Shown: positions 1 to 9,323, counted from the stretch's first letter. The stretch: 64,000 nucleotides of DNA from JAVVUJ01 sp964461765 (GCA_964461765.1 CAYWVS010000004.1:1-64000), one strand, 5' to 3'. The notes: generated by a model from the letters alone, not told the origin. Translations and numbers: made by a program.

Positions 1-1829
1 TCGGCGGGGTGCCAATTACCAGAAAGCAAGTGAGAGCTCAGAGAAAAGCTCTTGATCTAATAGAAGAGGAAGTGGGAAGACCCATCAATTACCATTCCTA
101 CGTATCTGGAGTAGCAGGTCCAGATGTGGCGGTGATGTTTGCAGAGGAGGGTATCAACGGAGCTCACCAAGATCCACAATACAACGTCCTCTACAGGAAC
201 ATCAACTGCGTTAGATCCTTTGTAGATGCTTGTGAATCTAAAAAAGTATTGGCATGGGCAAACATTGCCCAGATAGACGGTGCTCACAATGCCAATGCAA
301 CTGCCAGACAAGCCTGGAAGGTTATGCCGGAGCTTATCGTTCAGCATGCCATCAATTCCCTGTTTTCTGAAAAGGTGGGAATCAAAGCAGAAAATATTTG
401 CCTGTCCACCGTACCTCCTACAGCACCCCCCGCACCTTGCTTAGCATACGATTTGCCTTATGCCGTAGCTTTAAGGGAAATCTGTGACCGTTTCAAGATG
501 AGATGCCAAATGAATACCAAATACATGGATTCCTCTGCCCGAGAAGCGACGGTGACTCATGTTTTAAATATGTTAATCTCAAAATTAACGAGAGCGGACA
601 TTCAATCCACCATTACTCCTGACGAAGGCAGGAACGTGCCTTGGCATATCTACAATATGGAAGCCTGCGATACCGCCAAGCAGACATTAATGGGAATGGA
701 TGGTCTCATGGAAATGATCGAGCTCAAACAGGATGGTCCCCTTCGTCATAAAGTACGGGAATTGAAAGAACGAGCATACCTGTTTATGGAAGAGATCGTG
801 GAGACAGGATACTTTGAAGCGGTTGAGGAAGGATTCTTTGTGGATTCCGCAGAATATCCCGCCAGAAATGGGGACGGTATTGCCAGAAAAATAGAAGGTG
901 GTATCGGCTACGGTTATGTATATGAGAGAGACGAAGATTATTTTGCACCTGTAACAGCACACTATGGATATAACAATGTGACTCAATATGAGGGAGATCC
1001 AGAAAATCCCGCTGCCCTAATTGGTGGGTGTACCTTTGAAGATCCTGACAAAATCGTATATGTCGATGAGTTAGATGATGATAACGTTCACACCAGAATG
1101 GCAGAAACCGCAAAGTACCGTAATACCAACTTAATCAAGCCTGAAATGGAATGGTTGGCCGACGGTACAGTGATGATGAACCTGTTTATCCCTACAAACA
1201 AGCGTGTGGCAGAGGTAGCTGCCGTGGAAATTGCAAGCAAGCTTGGGCTTTTGGAACCGGAAGTTATCAACCGCGAAGTCATGCAGGAGGCAGAAGGCAC
1301 CAGAATTGAGCTGAAAGGAAAGGTAAGCTTTGATATTGACCTGACAAAACTGGTCATTCCACCGGAACCCAAATTACTCAGTGAAGATGAAATTCGTGAA
1401 GATGTGGAAAAATATCCGTTGAAGATCGTCTGCGGAACGGTGGGGGAAGATGAGCATTCCGTAGGACTTCGTGAAATTATCGACATTAAGCATGGAGGAA
1501 TTGAAAAGTTTGGAATTGAAGTCCATTATTTAGGAACTTCCGTACCTGTAGAGAAATTAGTGGATGCAGCGGTGGAACTCAATGCAGAAGTAATTCTGGC
1601 TTCTACCATCATCTCCCACGATAATATTCACTATAAGAATATGAAGAGGATTCACGAGTTGGCTGTAGAAAAAGGCATCCGTGATAACATTATCATAGCG
1701 GCAGGCGGCACTCAGGTCATTCCTGAGGAAGCTGTAAAGAGTGGAATCGATGGTGGCTTCGGAAGAAACAGCCACGGTATCGATGTGGCCACCTTCCTCG
1801 TTGAGAAAAGGCGAGAAAAAAGAAAGTAG
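1..1829 (+). CDS. oraE: D-ornithine 4,5-aminomutase, large (E) subunit, 5'-truncated by window edge
   Basis: Catalyses the adenosylcobalamin- and PLP-dependent conversion of D-ornithine to 2,4-diaminopentanoate in the cytoplasmic oxidative branch of ornithine fermentation. The frame is open to the left edge (Gly-Gly codons precede the GTG at 9, which encodes an internal valine), so roughly the first 125 residues of a protein of about 735 are missing. The C-terminal Rossmann domain carries the B12 motif DxHxxG as DEHSVG (bases 1449-1466, axial His), and eleven residues later the Lys of DIKHGG (codon 1488) matches the PLP Schiff-base lysine known in the Clostridium sticklandii enzyme. The small subunit oraS should lie just upstream of the window. 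A MutL-like gene follows 78 bases downstream. No missing catalytic residue was seen. Confidence 0.96.
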   Translation, partial: GGVPITRKQVRAQRKALDLIEEEVGRPINYHSYVSGVAGPDVAVMFAEEGINGAHQDPQYNVLYRNINCVRSFVDACESKKVLAWANIAQIDGAHNANATARQAWKVMPELIVQHAINSLFSEKVGIKAENICLSTVPPTAPPAPCLAYDLPYAVALREICDRFKMRCQMNTKYMDSSAREATVTHVLNMLISKLTRADIQSTITPDEGRNVPWHIYNMEACDTAKQTLMGMDGLMEMIELKQDGPLRHKVRELKERAYLFMEEIVETGYFEAVEEGFFVDSAEYPARNGDGIARKIEGGIGYGYVYERDEDYFAPVTAHYGYNNVTQYEGDPENPAALIGGCTFEDPDKIVYVDELDDDNVHTRMAETAKYRNTNLIKPEMEWLADGTVMMNLFIPTNKRVAEVAAVEIASKLGLLEPEVINREVMQEAEGTRIELKGKVSFDIDLTKLVIPPEPKLLSEDEIREDVEKYPLKIVCGTVGEDEHSVGLREIIDIKHGGIEKFGIEVHYLGTSVPVEKLVDAAVELNAEVILASTIISHDNIHYKNMKRIHELAVEKGIRDNIIIAAGGTQVIPEEAVKSGIDGGFGRNSHGIDVATFLVEKRREKRK

Positions 1830-1844
1830 TTTAGTGAAAGCAGG

Positions 1845-1878
1845 AGAGAGAAGAGAAGGTAGAATTTCTCTTCTCTCT
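1845..1878 (+). repeat. Perfect purine/pyrimidine inverted repeat between oraE and the reactivase gene
   Basis: A 13-base arm made only of A and G (1845-1857) is followed after an 8-base loop by its exact reverse complement (1866-1878). The RNA hairpin sits in the intercistronic gap and ends about 30 bases before the GTG start of the next gene. No T-run follows it, so it is not a standard terminator; an mRNA-processing or stability element is possible. Confidence 0.7.
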
Positions 1879-1907
1879 AAGTATTTGAGACAAAGAAGGA
1901 GACGTCA

Positions 1908-3278
1908 GTGAAGATAGATATTTTGGTAGCTGAGATCGGTTCTACCACTACAGTGGTAAATGCTTTTCATCAAATTCATACAGACAATCCGGAATTTTGG
2001 GGCCAAGGTCAGGCACCTACTTCCGTATTGGATGGAGATGTGCGAATTGGATTAAGGGCTGCTATTGAGGATTTGTGTAAGAAAAAATCTGTGGATTCCC
2101 TTACCTATGATGAAATGTTGGCCACCTCCAGCGCAGCAGGAGGTCTTAAGATGACGGTTCATGGGTTGGTCTACGATATGACTGCCAAGGCGGCTAAAGA
2201 AGCAGCTTTGGGAGCCGGTGCCATCATTCACAACGTTACGGCAGGAAAGCTAAGACGTACGGATTTAGAAAAGATTAAAGAAATCAATCCCAATCTGATT
2301 CTAATTGCAGGAGGAGTGGATTACGGAGAGCGTGATACAGCCATCTATAACGCCGAGCTCATCAGAAGCATGGGTCTTTCCATCCCTGTGATCTACGGTG
2401 GCAATGTGGAAAATCAGGAAGAGATGAAGTTAATCTTTGGTGAAAGCAGCAATATGAAGCTCTACCTTGTGGAAAACGTATATCCGAAAATTGATGAACT
2501 CAATGTGGAGCCGGCCAGAAAAGTCATTCAGGATGCCTTTGAGGAACACATCATTCACGCACCGGGCATGGAGCATGTGAGAGATATGGTGAATGGACCC
2601 ATCATCCCTACTCCGGGAGCGGTGATGGAGGCTACGAAATTACTGTATGAATGCATTGGTAACTTAATTGTCTTAGATGTGGGTGGTGCCACTACTGATT
2701 TACACTCTGTCAGTGAGGATTCTGATCAGATCGGCAGAATTCTCATCAGTCCTGAGCCTAAGGCCAAGAGGACGGTGGAAGGGGATTTAGGGGTTTATGT
2801 AAATCGGCAAAATATTGTGGATTCCATCGGTAAAGAAAGGCTACAAGAAGAGTTATCCAATATAGATATCGATGAGGTGATGAAAACCTATGAGGCTATT
2901 CCAAAGACGAAGGAAGAAATTATCTTCGTGGAAAGGTTGACCAAAGATGCGGTGTTAAAGGCAGTGGAAAGACATGCCGGTAGGATTCGTTACGTTTACG
3001 GACCATCAGGCAGAACCACCTTGGCTGAGGGCAAGGATCTAACCCAGGTAAAATATATCGTGGGTACAGGGGGAGCATTAACTCGCCTACCTCACAGAAA
3101 AGAAATTATGAAGCTGATCGCCAGACATAATGATACCGGCTTACTTTTGTTTCCCGGAGAGCATGCAGAAATTTTAGTAGATAATGATTATATCATGGCC
3201 TCCTTGGGAGTGCTTTCCAGAAAGCATAAGGAGGCAGCCATTAAATTGTTGGAGAAGAGCCTAAACATAGAATTTTAA
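1908..3278 (+). CDS. MutL/GlmL family protein, probable reactivase of ornithine aminomutase
   Basis: 456 residues, GTG start chosen because AAGAAGGAG lies just upstream. The N-terminus (AEIGSTTTVVNAF) and the later LDVGGATTDLHS segment are phosphate-binding loops of the actin/Hsp70/sugar-kinase (ASKHA) ATPase fold. This is the family called GlmL/MutL that is always found beside B12-dependent carbon-skeleton or amino mutases. The likely role, inferred from position directly behind oraE, is ATP-driven removal of damaged cobalamin from ornithine aminomutase; direct biochemistry for this family is limited. Its last 4 bases overlap the end of the convergent HlyD-like gene. Confidence 0.88.
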   Translation: MKIDILVAEIGSTTTVVNAFHQIHTDNPEFWGQGQAPTSVLDGDVRIGLRAAIEDLCKKKSVDSLTYDEMLATSSAAGGLKMTVHGLVYDMTAKAAKEAALGAGAIIHNVTAGKLRRTDLEKIKEINPNLILIAGGVDYGERDTAIYNAELIRSMGLSIPVIYGGNVENQEEMKLIFGESSNMKLYLVENVYPKIDELNVEPARKVIQDAFEEHIIHAPGMEHVRDMVNGPIIPTPGAVMEATKLLYECIGNLIVLDVGGATTDLHSVSEDSDQIGRILISPEPKAKRTVEGDLGVYVNRQNIVDSIGKERLQEELSNIDIDEVMKTYEAIPKTKEEIIFVERLTKDAVLKAVERHAGRIRYVYGPSGRTTLAEGKDLTQVKYIVGTGGALTRLPHRKEIMKLIARHNDTGLLLFPGEHAEILVDNDYIMASLGVLSRKHKEAAIKLLEKSLNIEF

Positions 3279-4624
3279 AGGATCAAATGCACCTTTTCTC
3301 CGGGTTTGATAGTAATGCCGGTGTTGATGGCTACTTTTATGTTTGCGTACTCTTTGTTATTTTTGCTATCTTCTTCACCGGAGAATTGGTTTTTTAAGTC
3401 AATATACAAAACATGACCTTTATAAGTGGTATTCTTATATTCATAATTAACTTCTTGGTTGTAAGATATCTTTTTTGCTATGGTTTTAGGAATTCTGAAG
3501 TTTAAATACATTTCGTCTTCAGTGGCTATTTCTACTAAAGTATTGCCCACGGAGATAACCTCTCCAATGACGGAATGTTTATTTAAAACAGTTCCATTGC
3601 AAGAAGCTTTAATTTGGAATTTTTTCAAGGTTTTTTCTAACTGTGCGATTTGATTCTCCACTAAGGAAATTTCCACCTCTAGGGTAGCGGCAGTATTGGA
3701 GGTTTTGGCAGAGCTGAGTTCGGCTTTTGCAATCTCAACCTCTTTAAAAGCAAGTTCTGAGGCTAGTCGATAACTGCTCAGGTCGGATTCTGTCAAGGAT
3801 CCTGCACTGTAAAGCTCTAAGGCATCATTGTAATCCTTTGCTGCCAAATTAGCCACATCCACAGCGCTGTTATATTTTGTTTCTGCCAAGGAAATCAAGT
3901 TTTGTTTATTATCATCGGTAGTGTTTCCGGATTTTGAATCTGCTAAAGCAATTTTTAATTTTTCTAATGAAAGTTCCAACTGTTCTAAGGCAAATTGCTC
4001 CTGCTGACTGTCTATGATGGCAATGATATCCCCCTCTTCTACAACCTGACCCAGGTTTACAGGGTATTCCAAGATTTTGCCGGAAACCTCGGAAACTTGT
4101 GGGTATACGGTGGCTTCGGCATATCCGGTATATTTAACGCTTCCAAAGGTAAAGGCATAAACTATTGTAAGAACTAAGAAAAAACTAACACCTAAAATAA
4201 TGTATTTTTGCTTTTTACTTAGATGTTTAGCCTTATTAATTAATTTTAAACCAAATTCCTTTATATTATTTCTTCTCAATGAATGGGTATTAAGACCTTG
4301 ATCTTTTTTATCTTTAATTTTATTATCCGGCAAAATAAATTTTTCTTCTAATTTAACTTTATCATTAATTTTTTCTGTTAATTTATCGTTTATTTTACTT
4401 TCTTTTGATGCACTTTTCCTCTTTTTCTTAAACCCAAAAATACCAGAAAACTTGGCTTTTTTTTCTTCTTTTTTTAACTGTTCTGCTTCGTTTAATCTCT
4501 GCTCTTCTTCATGAATGGCAAAAAAATCTTCCGGTGAAATGTTCTCATCTTGAATTTCATCCATTAGATCTATGTTAGGATTTTCTTCAGTGACAGGTTC
4601 TTGGGAAATATTTTCGCGAAACAT
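3275..4624 (-). CDS. HlyD-family membrane-fusion (adaptor) protein with long charged N-terminus
   Basis: 449 residues. Residues 1 to about 140 are acidic then Lys-rich and of low complexity, predicted cytoplasmic. One membrane helix (YIILGVSFFLVLTIVYAF) follows at about 145-165. Outside comes a biotinyl-lipoyl-like half (GKILEYPVNLGQVVEEGDIIAII), a coiled coil with a repeated Leu/Glu/Ala pattern, the second lipoyl half (ASCNGTVLNKHSVIGEVISVG) and a beta-barrel end. This is the usual order of efflux adaptor proteins. No ABC or RND partner is adjacent, so the cargo is unknown. GGGAGG lies before the ATG. It ends convergently, overlapping the upstream operon's last gene by 4 bases. Confidence 0.8.
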   Translation of the reverse strand: MFRENISQEPVTEENPNIDLMDEIQDENISPEDFFAIHEEEQRLNEAEQLKKEEKKAKFSGIFGFKKKRKSASKESKINDKLTEKINDKVKLEEKFILPDNKIKDKKDQGLNTHSLRRNNIKEFGLKLINKAKHLSKKQKYIILGVSFFLVLTIVYAFTFGSVKYTGYAEATVYPQVSEVSGKILEYPVNLGQVVEEGDIIAIIDSQQEQFALEQLELSLEKLKIALADSKSGNTTDDNKQNLISLAETKYNSAVDVANLAAKDYNDALELYSAGSLTESDLSSYRLASELAFKEVEIAKAELSSAKTSNTAATLEVEISLVENQIAQLEKTLKKFQIKASCNGTVLNKHSVIGEVISVGNTLVEIATEDEMYLNFRIPKTIAKKISYNQEVNYEYKNTTYKGHVLYIDLKNQFSGEEDSKNNKEYANIKVAINTGITIKPGEKVHLIL

Positions 4625-4639
4625 CTACCAAACCTCCCT

Positions 4640-5470
4640 TTATATAAACTCTTTTTTCAAAACCTCTATCTCACAAGCATAACCCTCAAGGTCGTTTGGA
4701 GTCTCCAATAAAAAAGGCAAATGGCGTAATTTGGGGTGATTAATAATTCTGGTTATGGCAGGCAAGCCCAGTGAACCGTTGCCAATGGTTTCGTGTCGAT
4801 CCTTATGGCTTTTAAAAGGATTCTTGCTGTCATTTAAATGTATGGCATGAAGCCTTTCCAGTCCTATAACACGATCAAACTCATCCAATACGGAATCTAA
4901 CTGATTGACAATATCATAACCGGCATCATAAACATGGCAAGTATCCAGGCAAACTCCCATTTTCTCCGATAGCTCCACCTTGTCTATAATAGCTCGCAAC
5001 TCCTCAAATTTACTGCCTACTTCACTACCCTTTCCCGCCATGGTTTCTAACAGGACTTTAGTAGTGCATTCGGGTTTCAAAATTTGATTGAGTAAATCTG
5101 CAATCAATTCTATTCCCAACTCAATACCTTGTCCCACATGACTTCCGGGATGAAAGTTGTATAAATTGCCGGGCAGATATTCCATTCTCTCCAAATCATC
5201 AGAAAGAACCATGTGGGCAAACTTCCGAACCTTATCGTCTCCTGAACAGGGATTCAGGGTATAGGGAGCATGAGCTAACAGAGGAGCAAATTGATTCTTT
5301 GCGGCAACCTCTACCAAAGCTTCCGCATCCTTTACATTCATAGGCTTCACAGAGCCTCCCCTAGGGTTTCTGGTAAAAAATTGAAATGTATTGGCACCGA
5401 TAGAAAGTGCTTCCTTTGCCATATGGAAATATCCTTTGGAGGAGGATAAGTGACATCCTATGTTTAACAT
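4640..5470 (-). CDS. nfo: Endonuclease IV (apurinic/apyrimidinic endonuclease)
   Basis: 276 residues, normal length for Nfo. It cleaves the backbone 5' to abasic sites in base-excision repair. The TIM-barrel zinc-site motifs are all present: LLETMAGKGSEVG, GVCLDTCHVYDAGYD and HLNDSKNPFKSHKDRHETIG, covering the AP-endonuclease family 2 signatures with their metal-binding Glu, Asp and His residues. An AAGGAAAGG ribosome binding site precedes the ATG. The gene lies 15 bases upstream of the HlyD-like gene on the same strand and downstream of ogt, giving a small DNA-repair neighbourhood. Confidence 0.95.
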   Translation of the reverse strand: MLNIGCHLSSSKGYFHMAKEALSIGANTFQFFTRNPRGGSVKPMNVKDAEALVEVAAKNQFAPLLAHAPYTLNPCSGDDKVRKFAHMVLSDDLERMEYLPGNLYNFHPGSHVGQGIELGIELIADLLNQILKPECTTKVLLETMAGKGSEVGSKFEELRAIIDKVELSEKMGVCLDTCHVYDAGYDIVNQLDSVLDEFDRVIGLERLHAIHLNDSKNPFKSHKDRHETIGNGSLGLPAITRIINHPKLRHLPFLLETPNDLEGYACEIEVLKKEFI

Positions 5471-5559
5471 GATTTTTCCTTTCCTTTGTATTTGCTACAA
5501 AACTGCTCAACGCTTTTGCTTATTGGCAGTGTCAAATATTAATAAAGATAGCTATTATC

Positions 5560-6036
5560 TTAATACCCTAAATATTTTTGTTCTAAATCCAATAAAAATT
5601 TCTTTAAATGTAGACCCCCGGCATACCCCACCAAGCTTCCATCAGCACCGATGACTCTGTGACAGGGAATAACGATGGCAATGGGATTCCGGTTGTTAGC
5701 CATTCCCACGGCTCTGCAAGCTTTGGGATTACCTATGGCCTCCGCAATTTGCTTATAACTTCTCGTTTCCCCGTAGGGTATATCTGTAAGAGCCTTCCAG
5801 TCTGCTTTCATAAAATTTGTACCCTGAGGGTTCAAGGGTAAATCAAATATTTTTCGTTGGCCGGAAAAATATTGTTCCAGTTGCTCCTTAGCAGATTGAA
5901 GTAGGTCTGTATTATTTTCTACAAATGACTCGGATATGGGTTCAAAATCCATAAAGAATATTTGGGTGATTTTTTGTTTTTCTTCTATTATTCCTATCTT
6001 GCCCAAAGGCGACTGTAAATATTGAATGAATCCCAT
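5560..6036 (-). CDS. ogt: Methylated-DNA--[protein]-cysteine S-methyltransferase
   Basis: Repairs O6-methylguanine by transferring the methyl group to its own cysteine. The active-site motif PCHRV is preceded by the helix-turn-helix region (KACRAVGMANNRNPIAIVI) and followed by LVGYAGGLHLKKFLLDLE, the standard order. I place the start at the second Met (6036, 158 residues) because AGAGGT lies at good spacing before it, while an upstream in-frame ATG at 6075 has no ribosome binding site and would add 13 atypical residues. nfo follows on the same strand after 89 bases. A likely promoter lies at 6117-6145. Confidence 0.94.
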   Translation of the reverse strand: MGFIQYLQSPLGKIGIIEEKQKITQIFFMDFEPISESFVENNTDLLQSAKEQLEQYFSGQRKIFDLPLNPQGTNFMKADWKALTDIPYGETRSYKQIAEAIGNPKACRAVGMANNRNPIAIVIPCHRVIGADGSLVGYAGGLHLKKFLLDLEQKYLGY

Positions 6037-6116
6037 TTTATAAACCTCTTTAGTCTTTGCTTTAATATTTACCACTAAAAGTTTTCATAAATATATATCT
6101 CGTGTTTATGCTCCAT

Positions 6117-6145
6117 AGTATAACATAAGGACAGATTCAGGTAAA
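6117..6145 (-). promoter_or_regulatory. Probable promoter of ogt
   Basis: Read on the minus strand, TTTACC (6140-6145) and TATACT (6117-6122) are separated by 17 bases, a sigma-A type arrangement about 80 bases before the ogt start. Confidence 0.5.
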
Positions 6146-6184
6146 GATTTGTTTCAGTTATAGGCTGTAAATTCGGGGATTCTA

Positions 6185-6213
6185 TTGACTTACCCTCATT
6201 ATTGTATGATAAT
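6185..6213 (+). promoter_or_regulatory. Probable promoter of the PNPOx-like gene
   Basis: TTGACT (6185-6190), 17-base spacer, GATAAT (6208-6213) with a TATG extension just upstream of the -10. It lies 46 bases before the chosen ATG at 6260, which makes the alternative in-frame start at 6185 implausible because it would lie inside the -35 box. Confidence 0.7.
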
Positions 6214-6259
6214 AGAAGCAATAACAAATTTAGCTTATTATTTTGAACAGGAGGATTAT

Positions 6260-6733
6260 ATGAAAAGAGAAATGAGAAGAAATGATCGACAACTTACCCG
6301 AGAAGAAGCTTTTGAGGTGTTAAATGCCGGAGAATACGGAGTTCTATCTCTAAATGGAGAAGACGGTTGCCCTTACGGTATACCTGTGAGCTTTGCAGTA
6401 TTAAATGAAAACATCTATATCCATTGTTCATCAGAAGAGGGCTACAAGAAGGATTGCCTGAAAGCCGATCCAAAGGTTTGCTTTACTACAGTGTCCTCAA
6501 CGGAGCTGCTTCCTTCAGAATTTGCTACAAATTATGCCAGTGCTATTGTGACAGGCGTGGGCCAAATCATTTCTTCCGATATCGAGAAAAAACATGCTTT
6601 AGATGCTATCGCTGCAAAATATTCTCCTGATTTTCATGAGGGAGGACAGAAGTACATAAAAATAAATTGGAGTAAAACGGACATAATTAAAATAACCATT
6701 AATGAAGTTACCGGAAAATCCAGAAAAGGATAA
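6260..6733 (+). CDS. Pyridoxamine 5'-phosphate oxidase-fold flavoprotein (NimA-like)
   Basis: 157 residues. The split-barrel fold typical of small FMN-binding proteins is suggested by the opening MRRNDRQLTREEAFEVLNAGEYGVLSLNGEDGCPYGIPVSF and the later HCSSEEGYKKDCLKADPKVCFT stretch, which resemble the nitroimidazole-resistance (NimA-like) branch of the PNPOx superfamily. The real substrate is unknown; many homologues are general flavin reductase-like proteins. Start set by ACAGGAGGATTATATG. It is the first of three same-strand genes with a TSCPD protein and a metal exporter. Confidence 0.82.
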   Translation: MKREMRRNDRQLTREEAFEVLNAGEYGVLSLNGEDGCPYGIPVSFAVLNENIYIHCSSEEGYKKDCLKADPKVCFTTVSSTELLPSEFATNYASAIVTGVGQIISSDIEKKHALDAIAAKYSPDFHEGGQKYIKINWSKTDIIKITINEVTGKSRKG

Positions 6734-6772
6734 TGTTTTAAAAATTTGACTATTTAAAATGAAAGGTAGAAA

Positions 6773-7024
6773 ATGAAACATTTATACAGAACGAAAGGCA
6801 TATGCGCAAGTTCCATTGAATTTGAAATTGAGGATGGCATTATTAAAAACGTAAAATTTAACGGGGGTTGTAATGGTAATTCAAAAGGCATTTCTCAATT
6901 GGTTGAGGGCATGAAAATCAACGATGTACAGAAGAGGTTGTCGGGAATTCAATGTGATTATAAGTCAACTTCTTGTCCCGATCAATTGGCAAGAGCTTTG
7001 GAGGATATATGCAGAAACTCCTAA
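6773..7024 (+). CDS. Small TSCPD-domain protein
   Basis: 83 residues. The motif STSCPDQLARAL near the C-terminus is the TSCPD signature, a domain otherwise found at the end of some B12-dependent ribonucleotide reductases. Free-standing copies of this length are a recognised family of unknown function. Cysteines at KGGIC-like and NGGCNG positions might bind metal, which is inference. The following CDF gene starts inside its last codons. Confidence 0.85.
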   Translation: MKHLYRTKGICASSIEFEIEDGIIKNVKFNGGCNGNSKGISQLVEGMKINDVQKRLSGIQCDYKSTSCPDQLARALEDICRNS

Positions 7025-8193
7025 TCAGACTCTTTATAGCCAATTATGAGAATGTAAACGATGGAAAAGTTCGGGAAAGCTACGGAAAGCTAGCAGGTAT
7101 GGTGGGAATTGCTTCCAATGCATTTCTTTGTATAATGAAAATCTCTTTGGGGTTATTGGTGAACAGCATAGCAATTATTGCTGATGGAATCAATAACCTT
7201 TCAGACGCTGCATCTTCTATTATAACGTTTATTGGCTTTAAACTTTCTGCCATGCCGGAGGATGAAGAGCATCCCTTTGGTCACGCCAGAATTGAATATA
7301 TTACGGGTATGATCGTTTCCATGCTGATCATTCTTTTGGGGGCTAAGCTACTGATGTCCTCCATAGATAAAGTGAGGCATCCTGACCCCTTAGAGTTTAA
7401 CATTGCAATTGTATTCGTACTGTTCTTATCTATCGGCATAAAAATTTGGCAATCTCGGTTTAACATTAAAATTGGAGAAACTATTAAATCCACCGCTCTT
7501 AAAGCAACCGGTACTGACAGCAGAAATGATGTAATTGCTACTTCTGCAGTCCTGATAGGTATTCTGGTGGGAAAGGCCACCGGGGTTCAGTTGGATGGAT
7601 ATTTAGGTTGTCTGGTGGCATTGTTTATCATCTATTCAGGTATACAACTTGTACGTGAAACTTCCGGACCTTTGTTGGGACAGGCGCCTGACCCTGAATT
7701 GGTTCAGGAAATCCAAGAGAAAATCAGATCTTATAAGGGCGTATTGGGGCTACACGACTTGGCTGTTCATAACTATGGACCGGGGAAAATCTTTGCATCT
7801 GTACACATTGAGGTAGACGCTCAAGATGACTTTATCGTATGCCATGATATGATTGACAATATAGAGCGAGAGGCCAGCAGAGACATGAACCTTCATTTGG
7901 TAGCTCACATAGATCCGGTAGATACAAAAGATCCTATGACCATTCTTATGAAAAATAAGCTTAATGAAATTATTGGGCCTATTGTAGGAATCAAAGGAAT
8001 GCATGACTTGCGTATTGTACCTGGTGTCACCCATTCCAACGTAATATTTGATTTGGTGTTAACCCCTAGCTGTACTCTCAGTGAAAAGGAAATTAAAGAA
8101 CTTATTGAAAAAAGTTTAAAAGAAATAAAAGAAAATATATTTTTAGTAATTACATTTGATATGGATTATAGCAACTATGACTTACAGAATTAA
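7009..8193 (+). CDS. Cation diffusion facilitator (CDF) family metal exporter
   Basis: 394 residues. Exports divalent metal (Zn, Fe, Mn or Co; not decidable here) in exchange for protons. About six membrane helices are seen in residues 30-230. The metal-binding Asp pairs are visible in ADGINNLSDAASS and in GTDSRNDVIATSAVL, and the HPFGHARIEY segment is characteristic. A cytoplasmic ferredoxin-like domain follows, and residues about 310-390 appear to carry a second such domain. The start at 7009 is supported by GGAGGATAT and overlaps the TSCPD gene by 16 bases, implying coupled translation. Confidence 0.92.
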   Translation: MQKLLIRLFIANYENVNDGKVRESYGKLAGMVGIASNAFLCIMKISLGLLVNSIAIIADGINNLSDAASSIITFIGFKLSAMPEDEEHPFGHARIEYITGMIVSMLIILLGAKLLMSSIDKVRHPDPLEFNIAIVFVLFLSIGIKIWQSRFNIKIGETIKSTALKATGTDSRNDVIATSAVLIGILVGKATGVQLDGYLGCLVALFIIYSGIQLVRETSGPLLGQAPDPELVQEIQEKIRSYKGVLGLHDLAVHNYGPGKIFASVHIEVDAQDDFIVCHDMIDNIEREASRDMNLHLVAHIDPVDTKDPMTILMKNKLNEIIGPIVGIKGMHDLRIVPGVTHSNVIFDLVLTPSCTLSEKEIKELIEKSLKEIKENIFLVITFDMDYSNYDLQN

Positions 8194-8234
8194 ATGACTG
8201 GACAAACAGCTTAGTAAAAGGAGGATTTCCGGCA

Positions 8235-9323
8235 ATGACCTATTATATTTTGGCAGTGAATCCGGGCTCTACCACCACAAAAATAGCTGTATATAAAAAT
8301 GAAGAGATGCTGTTTTGTCAGACCATGGATCACGATGAAAAGGATTTGGCACAGTTTTTAAAGATTGGAGAACAGCTTTCCATGAGAAAAGAAGCTATTT
8401 TGGATGTGCTAAATGCCCATGACTTTCAAATGAATAATCTATCTGCGGTGGTGGGAAGAGGTGGTACCATTTCACCTCTAAAGGCAGGTGGATACAAGGT
8501 TAACGAAGATATGAAGAGGATGCTTCTAAAGGGCAATGTTATTCAACATGCTTCTAATTTAGGTGCTTTGATTGCTGACTCCATAGCTGGACCATTGGAT
8601 ATTCCGGCATTTATTTATGATGCGGTAGGTTCGGATGAGCTGAAGGAAATTGCAAAGGTGACAGGGATACCTGAGGTGGTGCGCCAAAGTTATTGTCACG
8701 TCCTTAACAGCAAGGCTACTGCCAGAAAGGTAGCTGAAAAAAACGGCAGAAAATATGAAGATATGAACTTCGTGGTAGCACATCTGGGAGGCGGTATTTC
8801 CGTCAGTGCCCACGAAAAGGGGAAAATTGTAGATGTCATCACCGATGATGCCGGCCCCTTTTCTCCTGAACGCTCAGGAAGTGTTCCTCTGTCCTACATT
8901 GTAGATATGTGTTACAGTGGGGAGTACAACAAGAGGGAGCTTCTGAGAAAAATCAGGGGAATGGGAGGTCTCAAAGCTCATTTAGGAACTCACGATTGCA
9001 GGGAAATAGAACATCGGATTGCCAATGGAGATGAAAAAGCCGAATTTTTATACAAGGCTCAGGCTTATCAAATTGCAAAGGGTATCGGTGAACTTTCCCC
9101 TACCTTAGACGGAGATATCGATGCCATCATTTTAACCGGTGGAGTAGCCCATTCCAAGATGCTTACTGAAATGATTAAAAAGCACGTGAGGTTTATCGCT
9201 CCTGTGGAGGTAATGCCAGGTGAAAACGAACTGGAATCTTTGGCACTGGGGGCTTTGAGAATTCTAAGAGGTGAGGAGTCTATCAGTATATATAACTGTG
9301 ATGTGAAGAAAAATGAAGAATAA
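8235..9323 (+). CDS. buk: Butyrate kinase (acyl-phosphate kinase)
   Basis: 362 residues, normal for Buk. Transfers phosphate from butyryl-phosphate or a similar acyl-phosphate to ADP. Signature segments: VNPGSTTTKIAVY at the N-terminus, VVGRGGTI, and VAHLGGGISVSAHEKGKIVDV, all of the acetate/butyrate kinase ASKHA fold. An AAAGGAGG site precedes the ATG. No phosphotransbutyrylase gene is adjacent. Because it leads an operon-like run with an aminotransferase and IorAB, the natural substrate may be an aryl- or branched-chain acyl-phosphate derived from amino acids rather than butyryl-phosphate; that is inference from context. Confidence 0.93.
   Translation: MTYYILAVNPGSTTTKIAVYKNEEMLFCQTMDHDEKDLAQFLKIGEQLSMRKEAILDVLNAHDFQMNNLSAVVGRGGTISPLKAGGYKVNEDMKRMLLKGNVIQHASNLGALIADSIAGPLDIPAFIYDAVGSDELKEIAKVTGIPEVVRQSYCHVLNSKATARKVAEKNGRKYEDMNFVVAHLGGGISVSAHEKGKIVDVITDDAGPFSPERSGSVPLSYIVDMCYSGEYNKRELLRKIRGMGGLKAHLGTHDCREIEHRIANGDEKAEFLYKAQAYQIAKGIGELSPTLDGDIDAIILTGGVAHSKMLTEMIKKHVRFIAPVEVMPGENELESLALGALRILRGEESISIYNCDVKKNEE

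Noticed and set aside
1088..1486. Antisense open frame inside oraE (132 codons), and similar frames inside xdh, iorA and moeA
   Set aside because: They mirror strongly conserved coding sequence on the other strand, have no ribosome binding sites and show no domain features.
9..1829. GTG at base 9 as the start of oraE
   Set aside because: The frame is open upstream and the flanking Gly-Gly-Val-Pro-Ile-Thr matches the inside of known OraE proteins; the gene simply begins outside the window.
6185..6259. Longer N-terminus of the PNPOx-like protein
   Set aside because: The extension would start inside the -35 box and lacks a ribosome binding site; 6260 has a strong one.
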